Part shown: positions 45,449 through 55,900 of the stretch, piece after piece
Numbering within the stretch: the stretch's first letter is position 1
Layout of the letters: every line of letters starts with the position of its first letter
Source: Gymnopilus junonius
Lineage: Eukaryota > Basidiomycota > Agaricomycetes > Agaricales > Galerinaceae
Length of the DNA stretch: 64,000 nucleotides
Assembly: GCA_015501075.1 (NCBI GenBank)
Contig: JADNYJ010000149.1
Coordinates: forward strand, 36,195-100,194
Direction of reading: 5' to 3'
The notes under the pieces: generated by a model
What the model was told of the DNA's origin: nothing
Database searches by the model: none
Seen by the model: only the letters and a program-made list of their open reading frames with translations
Program-made: the position numbers and the translations under genes

Positions 45449-46183
45449 GAGAGGCCAGTTTATGTAAGCTTCTCACAGTCATATCACCTTACTTTGACAG
45501 CAGGTGACAGGTTCTGAGAAGCGCGACGGGTTCGGCGAAGTTGGACAGCCTTGATGAGGCCTGTATGCACTTCAGCGCTGGAGAGCGGAGTATATTATGA
45601 TTTTTCAAAATTTATACTCTAAAAACTAGTCCTATGCATATAATAAACATTGTGATTTGTTGAGTGTCAATTTGGGAGCCTCTCATTAGGCAGAGTACTT
45701 CAAAATGAAATAGCCTTTGTTGGATGCATTAAATTAGAATCTAATTTCTTACAAGTCAATTTGGTGTAACGGATATGCCCTGTGTCGAACAGTCTCTTAC
45801 TATTGATGTCCCAAGTTCGATTCTGCGAGGCTTACATTTTTAATGACTGATGACTTAATCTTTCGAGTTTACAAACACGAGCGCTAATTTTATGTTTCCG
45901 TGCAGGAATCTGAAAGTAATTATTTTTCTCACTGATATCATTAATTTTTTGCACTCTGCAGTAAGCTAATACTCAAGACAAGAAATAAATATGAAATTTA
46001 ATCTGATTTCAAGTATATGCGCATTGTGTTAGATATTACCTGATGTGGGACTGAGCCTCGGAGCTCCAAAAATGGCTGCTTCATCGTATTGTAAATAAGT
46101 TCAGGTGTAACAAAGAGACATATTCAAAAGAGTAGCCCACATCATCGTTAATAAGAACTTGGGGCCGTTTATAAAACTACGTA
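45449..46183. other. AT-rich intergenic stretch
   Basis: No supported gene. A segment at about 45,760-45,835 recalls tRNA box A (TGGTGTAACGG) and box B (AGTTCGATTCT) but does not fold as a tRNA; it may be a tRNA-derived relic. Confidence 0.35.
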
Positions 46184-46449
46184 CTGTACCATTTCGTTCA
46201 ATTCGGACGTCACGCGTCACAGGGACCTCCATTTTGTCCGAAAAGTCACAGGTGTCGCGCGTCCCAAGGCGTTTGTCCGAAACCATCCTGTTAAAATCCC
46301 GTCAAATATGGCTAAATTAAGCCCAAAATTTCCAAAATCGGTCCCTGCGGGGCCAAAGTCACACCAGAACTAGCCCATGTCCGAAACCATTCTGCTAAAT
46401 CGGCCTGTCACAGGCCAAGTGCCCGTCCGAATTGAACGAAATGGTACAG
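46184..46449. mobile_element. TA-flanked MITE, 266 bp, perfect 26-bp inverted ends
   Basis: The left end (46,184-46,209) begins CTGTACCATTTCGTTCAATT and the right end (46,424-46,449) is its exact reverse complement over 26 bp. TA flanks both sides (46,182-46,183; 46,450-46,451). This matches Tc1/mariner/pogo-type insertion. The interior has repeated GTCCGAAACCAT words and no coding frame. Confidence 0.9.
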
Positions 46450-46451
46450 TA

Positions 46452-48434
46452 TGGATGTTTCCGGCTGTTGACTTCGTTAACCGAGTTCGAAGTTTTTATC
46501 TGTAAGTAGCGACTTTCCACCTCACAGGTTGGCATACCTTATCTTTTTTAGTCGGCTCGTCCATTCAAATTCAGTTTTACAAGTCAAGTATTCTTACAAC
46601 GGTAGGCCTTTATCTTAGTCACCTTGTGTTCAAATTATCATCTTAATGCGAGCATCACAACTTAAGAGTTAACTCTACTTAGTATAAGTAAGTACACTCA
46701 ATAAATAAATTTATTTGAAGCCAATCCTGCAGTATTTGCACGAGGTTGCAAATATATTTGAGGGAGAGGATGGAATACACGTTGAGCGAGTCCGTCGAAC
46801 GTTCTTCGCAAGTTCTTCGGGCCAGCCTTTGCGGATCAGCTTACCAACCCGTGGGAATGCTGACAAAACTGTGTGCAGACTGGATACCCCGTACCATCAC
46901 GTACCATCAAGTACCATCACATACCATCACGAACAGAGGTCGGGCATACCATATAAGAAAAGGCCGAGGCTATGCATCCAATCCTGTTTCCGTGAAAGAA
47001 AATAAGTCATGTTCATTTGTTCCTCTTTCTGTCGGAAACGGTGGTCGGCGCCAGCAGTGTATCCGGATTTGACTTTGATTGAAACGGCACGTGGCTCTTA
47101 CGTTACCCTTCTATTCTGTTTCAGGTAGGCACGTCGCTTTTTTAGAACCAACACCATCAAAATTCACCGTCTGGACAAGAAACGGAGAGCCCCAATTCTT
47201 TAGCCACGTTCTAGAAGCATGGGATGTGTGTCATGTCGGAAGCTGCGGCCGTGGCAAGGTGCGATATGACCAACTTACATTGATTATCACTTTTACGGCT
47301 AATTCTATTGAGAAATCCCTTTCTCGGAGAAAGGGGGGTTAGTTGCGAAACCCCAAATTAACAAATATATTCAGAAGTATTACAAAACCCAGTTGTCGAC
47401 CGATTACCGTCGATTGATGGTGCGAAAGCTTAATGGGATGTGTGAAGCGCGTCGCGTCGCACGTCATATACAGGAGCGCACTAGCTAATGGAGGTCGGAG
47501 ATGGAGCGACTAGGTCACTGAACTTCAAATAATAAATTTACATTGCTCACGATTGCGTCTCGGTCTGTAAACTACATTGGAGTGTGCTTCCTCACGAAAA
47601 AGCTTATTTTTGCCTCATGTAGGTCCGATCAATTGGCAGTTCACCTTACAAACAGACATAACTCCTCGTCCATCCCCGAAATTGCAAGGCTGGGATGTAT
47701 CATGAATGTTGAAAATACAGTACAAGTGTAAAGAGTCATGAGGATGTGCAGAGGCATCTTGGGCGCATCGGAGCCCCCGACGAGGGGCACTCATTTTTGG
47801 GGAGGTACGGCCTTCGGCCATCTGATGAGGATTTCTCAATAGACTTTTTACGGGGTTTCTCAATAGAATTATCCTCACTTTTACGGCGTGACTGCGGCAA
47901 TAACTCAAATGTACGGCGATTCCAATAATCCTGTTCCTTTCGTACTTTCTGATCTTCCCCCGAACCTTCAAGTTGATTCCGTTGCATCGACTTCGCACCC
48001 AGTTAATCAATTCGCGGATCCTCCAGGGCCGAATCCATTGTTCCCAAGTGACCAGGACAACTCGAAGTCTTGAAGTGTGAGTCTGTGACCATTGAGCGGC
48101 AACCCGACCCTTCTTACCTATTCCATTGACCTCGCGCCTTGCGTCGGAAAAAGTTTTCAGACTTCTTGGACTCTTTTTTCACTTTTCGTGCGTGTGAATG
48201 GCGATTGATTCAACGCGACACCTTGGCCCGACTTGAGCTAGATCATTCTTGCTTTCCGTTCCTCTGCCTGCTTTGTTTCTTGATAAAAACTCCTTTGAGT
48301 TTTGGCTTCTGTTTGTTCACATCCCACTCTTGTTTTACTTCTCTTATGATGACTCACTACGTTCTTCACAATACGTGCATTTTTCTTTTGTCCCTTTCTT
48401 TAATGTTGTAATATTCATGACATTCATTCAACAG
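46452..48434. other. Stretch without confident gene; contains second 10-bp array and a repeat fragment
   Basis: Open frames reach 131 codons on the minus strand (47,615-48,010) and 108 on the plus strand (46,746-47,072), without domains. Near 47,760-47,880 GGAGCCCCCGACGAGGGGCA and twice TTTCTCAATAGA look like part of an interspersed GC-rich repeat. The start exon of the DUF6534 gene downstream may lie within 47,880-48,400, but I could not fix it. Confidence 0.35.
46891..46930. repeat. Second GTACCATCAC array, 4 copies
   Basis: Four adjacent 10-bp units: GTACCATCAC, GTACCATCAA, GTACCATCAC and ATACCATCAC, in the same orientation as the array at 45,391. The flanks of the two arrays are unrelated. 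Confidence 0.88.
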
Positions 48435-50593
48435 ATTTGGTGCAGTATTCATTGGTCTCGTTATTGTGTCGCTGTAAGTATTAGTGATCATTTTCGTACG
48501 GTCCTCTGTTAATGGACGGCGCAGATTACACGGCGGTTCGTCCCATTATCCAATTCTCGAATGACACCATATATGTCGTACACCCAGTTTCGATCGTCCA
48601 AGCTTGGTATTACTTTTCACATCAGCAAGACCCATGGTCACTCAAAGGACTTGTAAGTTTTTAATCCATATATTTATTCCCTCATTTCTTATCACTTCAG
48701 GTTTCCGCGGTAATGATCTTCGACACTATCCACCAGAGTCTCATTACCCACACTGGTACATCTGTCTATTCCGACTTGTACATCCGACGGGCAAGTTGAC
48801 AGCTCACTTGTCGAATTCTCCAGTTTACACGTATACCATCACCAACTGGGGCAATGCAGATGAGCTGGGAGTAATTGTCTGGTAGGTGCCCTTTCCTTGT
48901 ACCGTGGCTTTTGGAGTGCTTAACCTGTATGTCGTCAATAGGAGTATGCTCGTAAGTTTTCTACAGGTTAGGAGGATGTCATTTTCTGAATCAAGAGGTT
49001 ATGAAGGTCGAAGTCTTATTCAATGCAAGTTCCTCCCATTGTCCCCTTTTCATTTTGCCAATGATCCTCGATCTCTCAGGGGTTGACGGCGTTTCTCGTC
49101 CAAAGGTATCGGTTTTGGGCTCTTCTTCTCTTTCCTTTACGGTGGATTGACGCGCCAACAGCTTCTTAACCATGCGCGTGTGGCGATGTATGTGCTTTAA
49201 CTTTTACGAGGAACTATCACCTTCTTAAACCCTTCCTATTCTAAGTGAGCAATAGAAGAAAGATATTGACTGGCTCTGTGGTACGTCTAAATTTTGGTTC
49301 ATATCTCACACGTCTAATCACTGATTGGTTGTAATAAAAGGCGACATTGGTTCTAGGAGAATTTGGTAAAATTACTTTTCTTTGAAAACTCTTGTTGACG
49401 TCGAGTTAATTTGGCGGTGGTTGGAATCTAGGTTGCGTCATTGGTACGTCCGTTGCATTGATGTTCATCTCTTTAAGCTAATTTATTGTTTGAAAGCTTT
49501 TATGTACCTCTCGTCAGTTCTCTGCTCCGTTCTATGCTCAGATGATCTCATCTACCCGATAGGCTCCATCTCAAGACATATGCGGAGCTCACTGAGCTCA
49601 AGGTACGTTCGTTGCCTTTCGTCCAACTTCATCTTGGAGCTTACGATGAATTTTACAATTTACGGGTGTAGTATCTCTCCATCCTGGTCAATACTCTCGC
49701 CGCAGCAGGAGACGCTCTCATCGCAGCTACTCTCTGTATTCTGCTCCATCGCTCGCGCACTGGGTTCCGCAAGTTGGCAGTTCTTTCTATGACAAATTTA
49801 ATCCGTACTCACTGACAATTAATTAGATCAGATACGATAATTAATAAATTGGTAAGTGCTTCTGAATCTGAACCTCTTATGCTTCCAGACTCGTCCTCGA
49901 ATTCTTCCTTTCTTCTTTCAACTTACCAATCTGTGCTCCTTCGTTTGCTAGATTTTGTTCGCAGTGAACACCGGCTTTCTAACCAGGTCCATACCTGCTC
50001 TGAACTCAATTACTCCATATTGACCTTGTCCTCAGCTTATGCGCAGTGGCTTCTCTTGTCTCCGTAAACGCTGTCTCTTTTCCCGGAGGTGGTCGACTCT
50101 TACCGAATTTTTGACCCTCAGATCGTCGTCGCCGGAAATACCTTCCTTTATATCGCCTTTTTCTTCTGTATAGGCCGTCGTGAGTACCTTCATTGCTCAT
50201 CTGGCTCCGTCGTCGATTTTCCTTCCTTTTGCTGAATATTCTGGCTAGTATACACCAACTCGCTCCTTGCAAGCCTCAACGCGCGAAAGATGATCCGCCG
50301 CTCCGGAGAAGCCATTCACACGACCAGCGACAATATTTCCCTCTCTCTAAGAGACTTTCCCAATTACGGGGAAATCACATCCAGAGTACGTCTGTCTACG
50401 TTCTCCCACTCCCCTTTGTATCTAGATGATAGAAATATTTAATGTCGATCGCCAGCATCCAACAAACCTACCCATCAAAATTGACACCACTAAAGAGTTT
50501 ACTGCCGGCCTGGATAATGAGAACGATCGGGATCTGGAAAAGGCGGAGGTGAGGGCTGGATTTAGTCGTCAGGAATCGGTCCGTGGTGGCTGA
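48435..50593 (+). CDS. DUF6534-type multi-pass membrane protein, intron-rich
   Basis: Exon pieces in order match the agaricomycete seven-helix DUF6534 family: FGAVFIGLVIVSL (helix 1, 48,435-48,473), IVQAWYYFSHQQDPWSLKGL (to 48,652), VSAVMIFDTIHQSLITHT and PVYTYTITNWGNADELGVIV (to about 48,885). Then follow SFLTMRVWRCM (about 49,160-49,190), NRRKILTGSV, LFAVNTGFLT (about 49,955-49,985), AGNTFLYIAFFFCIGR and LYTNSLLASLNARKMIRRSG (from about 50,250). The last exon (50,426-50,593) begins MIEIFNVDRQHPTNLPIKID and ends ESVRGG. TYTITN, SFLTMRVWR and YTNSLLASLNAR are family landmarks. At least eight short introns are implied. Some junctions, notably around 50,090, do not join in phase in my reading, so the model is approximate or the gene is mildly damaged. 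Function is unknown; it sits in a membrane. Confidence 0.65.
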
Positions 50594-51930
50594 TATCTTT
50601 CCTCTTTTTATCTTTTTTGTGTTTGTTCACCTCACAGAACAGTAGCTCCTTCGTGCGTCCATTTTAGGAAAAGACTGAAGTCGATTCAACTTGAATGTGA
50701 AGATTTTTGCTGTTGTTTCTGCTGGACAGTTTAGCTAGTTTTCGGGAATTTATTTCCGTTTCCGTGTCTATGGATGGTGTGGAGGTGGGCTTCTTGTGCT
50801 TATGGATCGCTTGCGTTGTATATAAATATGAATATGGGTGGTTATTTTGCGCTGACTTCGACGTTGTCCATAAACTTTTCTTAGTAAGTTGGATATATAC
50901 CGACTAAATTTCGGATTCAAACTATTGAGAGCGTAAAAAGTGTGCTCTGATGAGTTGCTTAAGTGCACTGAACCAGGAGAAACCTCATGGACTTGCTGAT
51001 CAATATCGACGTCTCCTGACTTCTGTCTGCACTGCGTTACATTCATAGCTTTATCTACTGTACTTCCATGTATCTAAGGCAGGAGCTCCTTCCAGTGTCC
51101 ATTCGAGCATAAGCAGCAGAGTCTTCCCTAGCGGCGTCGACCCACCTTCATGACCTCTTAACTGTAAGAGAGCGAGTGGGTGTATTGTTGTCGGAAAAAT
51201 CTCAATTATGTAACGTATAAGTACTTGCGGCGCTGATGGTCTTATAGGTGGCAATCAGTTCCCGCGGGCAAACATATAAGTGCAGTATCATCACCTATAC
51301 CCTCACGGTAAGTGTCAGTCCATCTGGTAAGTGAGGATATGTTTTTGAGTGTGAGCGAGTGAGGCTGTATCACTGTGAAGTAAGCTCCGATAAACTGCAT
51401 GGGTAGCATAAGGGGTGTAGGTCGTATACATATTGAAATGGGGTAAAACTACAAATACAGGAGATTCGAGCAGATACTTAATGGGAAATTCGGGTGTTCT
51501 GCAGCACTCAGAGGGTCGGACGACATAAAAATGTCCATGGAGACGAATGACGAATACTGAATCGGATTTGAAATTGGGACTGGAATGACTGCTGCTGGGA
51601 GTAATGGGGACTGGTACGCATAGAAATTATAACAGGGCACTGGGCTGGGTGTGCCCGAGGTGATACACTTGAAGGCCCAAAGTGCAAACGGAATCGTCCC
51701 TTTCGGAGCAATTCTCGTGCACCGCGCGGCGCGGATCGAAAGTCCAACAGGGAGCTTTCAATCAAGCTCAACCATATCATCGATGTCTCTTCATTGGGTC
51801 AACATCACGGGATAAGATCGATAAGAAGTCGACTTTTTCCACAACTCTTGGGGTCTTCACTATCTTCAAAGACTTGAAAATATCCTCCCCCACTCTTGGA
51901 GTACTCACCCCGTGTTTCTCGTTGTGTATC
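50594..51930. other. Intergenic stretch
   Basis: No frame with recognisable features. CT-rich DNA around 50,600-50,640 may be the 3' flank of the DUF6534 gene or the promoter side of the next gene. A ~30-bp near-duplication, ACTCTTGGGGTCTTCACTAT and ACTCTTGGAGTACTCACC, lies at about 51,843 and 51,892. Confidence 0.35.
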
Positions 51931-53237
51931 ATGCCTGCCCTTCCCTCTAAGATCACAGAAAAACTCTTCATACAGCATGTTTTAGTCCGGGACGACTTAC
52001 CAGAAAACCTACAATTAACACCCTGCACATCTTATCTGGATGCATCGGAATGGGACCCTGCGCTGTGGCCTCCCAGCACGATTCCAGAGACGGTGAGCTC
52101 GACTTGCCACGATTGTACTTCTATCCGCTAAAACACTGGTTACGAGAGGCTTCCATAAAAAAAGGCGTTGCAAAGTCCCAATACCTCGTTAGTGCAATAT
52201 CGAATTACATTGGTTGGGACTACTTGCTAACTGTGTTTTAGCTGAAAGACAAAGAAATGATCGACCTTCCGTACAAACCGGCTCCTGGCTATTACGGCTG
52301 GCCTGCAAAACTGTACTATAAACGCGATGTAGAGCGGCGGTCTTGGGAGAAATATGGTGGGCCTTCAGGATTCCAGGCCGCCTGGGTGGCGTCGAACATG
52401 TATTTTTTTTTCTCGACAAATCAGGAGAGAGATGACGACTAAGCCCTTCATTCAAAGGTCCAGAAAATGCAAAGGTAGCCAACGGCTGTCAAAAAAATCA
52501 CTCATTAATGATGGTAAAAAAATGAATTATGAACGGGAGGCCCAGAAAGTAAGTCTGACTCACTATTCAGTAGGTTTACGCTCACAGCTGCACCGTTAAT
52601 GATCTAGTCTATTAGTGCTTCTATATGCAGTCCCCGCGGCAGAGAAAGTCGAACTCGAGCATTTGAGACACCACCTACATTGTCCTCCCCGGCCCCACGA
52701 GAGAAGAAGGACTTGAATATCATAGGCGAATTTTCAGCAATGATGCAGAAATATAGGTCAACAGCGAGTCTTCCCAAATCCAAAACTCCTCGACGCTCTG
52801 TTACTGTCTCCAATCATTGGAGAGGAAGTTCTCCGACGATGGTCGGTTCAAGCCCTCCCGCTGGAAAGCAAGCAGGCCACGTAAAAGCGTCAATTGAGGT
52901 CATTGACGTCGATGAAGAGGCCGGCTTAGGCTCCACCAGAATGAAATCGTATCACAGTGACGAGGTACTAGAGTTGACAGACAGCGACTCGGAGAGGTCA
53001 TCCTCGGAGAAAAGGACGGAAAAACAGCCCCTTGGCCCTGTCTCCGCCCACTGGAAACGCAATTCCCCAACCATGGCTGGCCGAAGCTCCGCTGGAAAGC
53101 GGTCTTACACTGGCGAGGTAATAGAGTTGACGGACAGTGACACGAACAGTCTATCCCCGGAGAAGAGGAAGGAAAAACAGCTGCTGCCACCTAGGAAGAA
53201 GAGGAAGACAAAACGGTTGTCAATTGGAATTAATTGA
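51931..53237 (+). CDS. XPA-C-like domain protein with three SUMO-interaction-like motifs
   Basis: The likely start is MPALPSKITEKLFIQHVLVR (51,931); ATG at 52,050 is an alternative, since the frame changes near 52,090. The core reads LPRLYFYPLKHWLREASIKK and KSQYL. An intron (GTTAGTGC to GTTTTAG) leads to LKDKEMIDLPYKPAPG, then WPAKLYYKRDVERRSWEKYG. The Y-L-L-K-D...LKLY...V segment resembles the DNA-binding C-terminal domain of XPA, and similar domains occur in repeated agaricomycete proteins. The last exon is long and unstructured with three acidic-flanked hydrophobic motifs: EVIDVDEEAG, EVLELTDSDSE and EVIELTDSDTN, each a SUMO-interaction pattern. It ends in a basic RKKRKTKR stretch. Exon joints around 52,400 and 52,555 are unresolved. 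A SUMO-linked DNA-repair or transposon-related nuclear role is inference. Confidence 0.5.
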
Positions 53238-54694
53238 AGTTATCGGTATTTCTGACCGATTTCAAATCTTTTATTACGGAGGGGTTAGTGTGGCCATCCA
53301 GCGTCTTCTGCGTTGTGGCTCAAGCCTCCTTTTATGACTTATCGACATTGTCTATAGATATTCATCGCCACGGTCACTTTGCCTGAGCATCTCTTAATTC
53401 TACCAACAGCATCCCTTTCGTGTGAAGGTATTCATATCCTTTATTTTGGGTCGTGTAGTCAGTCTCCATTCAGTTCTTGGACTTTTCTCCGTAATTTCTT
53501 GATCGCCTGGATATTTGAGTATATTGTAACCCCAAAGTGAATTTATTACATTGTTGCAATTGTCTATTGAACTTTGTTGCATAGTCTCACATGTGGGGGC
53601 GGGTGATGGGTGTAAAACCCATGAAAACGGACCGTACGACGCACTTGAAACCACCACGTATGTCGAAGGTATAGGTACCAGATAAGGATATAAAGGGTGT
53701 ATAGTTATGTAAATACGGTTCTGATTGATAACGGCAAGTTGTGCAAAGAAAATCAGACAGGGTTTGTATGTTGATTGCGCAAGATTCTGCTACAAGGCAT
53801 AAGTTATGACATATCAGCACCAATGGATGATATAAATTCACTTATTACTACTGATCTCTCAAGGTTTTTGGGCAGAACGCTGGATTATGAAGAGCGGACG
53901 GATGAAGCGCAGGCGCATGGTAATCAGATAATGGCAATTATAATCTACATCCGTCAGTTGAAGGAAGTAATCAATCCCATCTGTTACCTCTCGAGTACTA
54001 TTCAATAGAATACAAGACACAACTACTTAAGTATGAGCCCTGGTGGAACATTGGCTAGCTTGGTATAGCATGTTCAGTCCCGTTGGAGTAGGCCAATCAG
54101 GCCTACCCTAGCAGTCTGTGGCTGGCGAAGCTCGGGATGCGCGTCGAGCAGTGTGGTATAGCCTCGCACGTAGTGGGAAAGGCAACCAATGGATTCATCA
54201 CGAGACCGCGTCTGACTACATATAGACAGGCTGTGCTACTGATACTATCTAATCTAATCTAGGCTCGGGCAGCTCGGGCCAGAGGCCACTACTACACCGT
54301 ATAAAGAACTCAAGCTGGTCGTCCTTGCTTTCCCGGAATAGCAAAATTGGGTAATAATCTTAACTCTTAAAGCATTAGGCCTAATGTCCAACGCCACACG
54401 GACCTCCGTATCATTAACAATGGCCATGTCGTTCACCTCACAATCATCCCATCGATGACGAGCGGCGGCCAAGTGATGGGAATGGGATTCGAATCACATT
54501 GCAAAAGCCTGGAATTTCCGAATCCCATCACAAAAGTCTGTGAGAAAATGACAGGGTCAGTTCCGCCCGTCCGGGAGATGGGCGCGTTCCTTCGCCTCTG
54601 TAGATGTTGTTTGTGAGTTCGACTCACATTGAGTAATTTTTTGTTCCTTTTAGCCTCTCAAGGTTACTTTTAGGTTGTTAAGGCTCGGGGTAGG
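53238..54694. other. Intergenic stretch
   Basis: Frames stay below 86 codons. GGGATTCGAATC and CCGAATCCCATC words near 54,483-54,530 form a loose inverted pair. No gene is supported. Confidence 0.35.
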
Positions 54695-55120
54695 ATGCGG
54701 GTTAAGGTTAGGATGAGGTGTAAAATTACGGGCATGGAATCCAGTTCGTTCTTGATCACCACCTCGCTAGACCCTAGTACGGATGCTAAGTGTGAGCTCC
54801 TTATGCTGTGCGCACCTTATGCTCATGTACGAAAGTCTATTGAGCGGCGGCTCATAACCCAGTCGGTCCACTCCGGTAGGGCGGCAGCCACAGCTGCCCA
54901 AAGATCCGCCAGCGACTACGCGACCGACAATATCGGGCAGAGGTCAGTACTCAGTTCCGATCGCTTGGTAAGTAAGTATCTGTTTCGCGTCTTTTGTCCG
55001 TTTACTGACTTACCTCTTTCTTTTTTCCTCTCTAGCCTTGCTAATTATTGGCTTTGCTGCCTCTTGAACACACCGTACCCCTCAAGAACCCCACAAGTCG
55101 AGGTCGCGCGCGATCAGTAG
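54695..55120 (+). CDS. Hypothetical 141-codon ORF
   Basis: The frame begins MRVKVRMRCKITGMESSSFL and ends RTPQVEVARDQ. It has no recognisable domain, though a donor-like GTAAGTAAGT at 54,970 could end a real exon after SVLSSDRL. It may be chance in GC-rich DNA. Confidence 0.2.
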   Translation: MRVKVRMRCKITGMESSSFLITTSLDPSTDAKCELLMLCAPYAHVRKSIERRLITQSVHSGRAAATAAQRSASDYATDNIGQRSVLSSDRLVSKYLFRVFCPFTDLPLSFFLSSLANYWLCCLLNTPYPSRTPQVEVARDQ

Positions 55121-55199
55121 GAACCGATGGGGTTAGGATGGGTTTGGACACTGGATAGCTCGTGCTTGGGGCACGAACTTTGAGGGTACGAGGAGGTGT

Positions 55200-55900
55200 G
55201 AGGGGGCTTCTATGACGCTGCTTCGGCAGCCATCACCTTTGCTCGCCCTCACCCTCTCTCCAGCCAGTCGGAGAGGGGAAACCTCTGCTCGTACATGGTG
55301 TTTTGCACCTGTACGAGCTTCCTGTGGTCAGCACGGCAAGGCGAGTCATCGCCGCCGCGTGTCGTGCTTCTTGCCTCGACCCCTCCTTTGTATGTTGAAG
55401 GGGTTGATACTGCTCCAAGAGGACTCAGGAACGCGACCACGCCTTCTCGAGTTGGCGTTGCGCCCGCCGTCGCCCCTGCTACCCGCTCCTCCTGGCTTGT
55501 GAACGCGAGTTTGGCAGGGGTTTGTTATGCTCGTGCACAGTGTGTGACACTTGCATGAGGGGCTTTGTGGGCAGAGGGATTCGATGAACCCCTCTGCTGC
55601 ACGTTTACCCCGGGGGCACGTTTATTCATTTAGACGTGCTCCTTTTTTCGCTTCGACCCCTTCTTCGTACATTGGAGGGGTTCACGCTGCTACAGCATAG
55701 AGTGAACCCTTGCAGGTAGCGACTTTTTAAGTCAAGAACGCTCGAGGAGGTTGTTGAAGCCTTCTCAAGTGGGGTTTCGCGCTGGCCCTCGCAGCTGCTC
55801 ACCAACTCCTCCTGGCTCGTAAATGCGAGTCAGAGGAGTATGTCGCTCATTCACGGTGTTCAACACCTGCATGCAGCAATTTCTGGGGACAATGAGGGTT
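55200..55900. repeat. Three diverged direct repeats, each with a hairpin
   Basis: Copies of a module run near 55,235-55,330 (partial), 55,370-55,575 and 55,655-55,890. Shared pieces include CTTCGACCCCTTCTTCGTAC against CCTCGACCCCTCCTTTGTAT, CTCCTCCTGGCTTGTGAACG against CTCCTCCTGGCTCGTAAATG, and a terminal hairpin. The hairpins are GCTCGTACATGGTG with CACCTGTACGAGC (55,287-55,318), CTCGTGCACAGTGT with ACACTTGCATGAG (55,530-55,558) and GCTCATTCACGGTGT with ACACCTGCATGCAGC (55,845-55,877). The stems keep pairing although bases differ. No frame runs through all modules. Confidence 0.6.

Noticed and set aside
45757..45835. tRNA-like segment with box A (TGGTGTAACGG) and box B (AGTTCGATTCT) words
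   Set aside because: The acceptor ends do not pair, and the anticodon and T stems have several mismatches. At most a tRNA-derived relic.
54595..54640. Perfect T-arm-like hairpin TGTGAGTTCGACTCACA
   Set aside because: No matching acceptor stem, D arm or anticodon arm upstream, so not called as a tRNA.
55200..55560. Overlapping open frames of 60-96 codons on both strands
   Set aside because: They arise from GC-rich repeat DNA and do not run through the repeated modules in a common frame.
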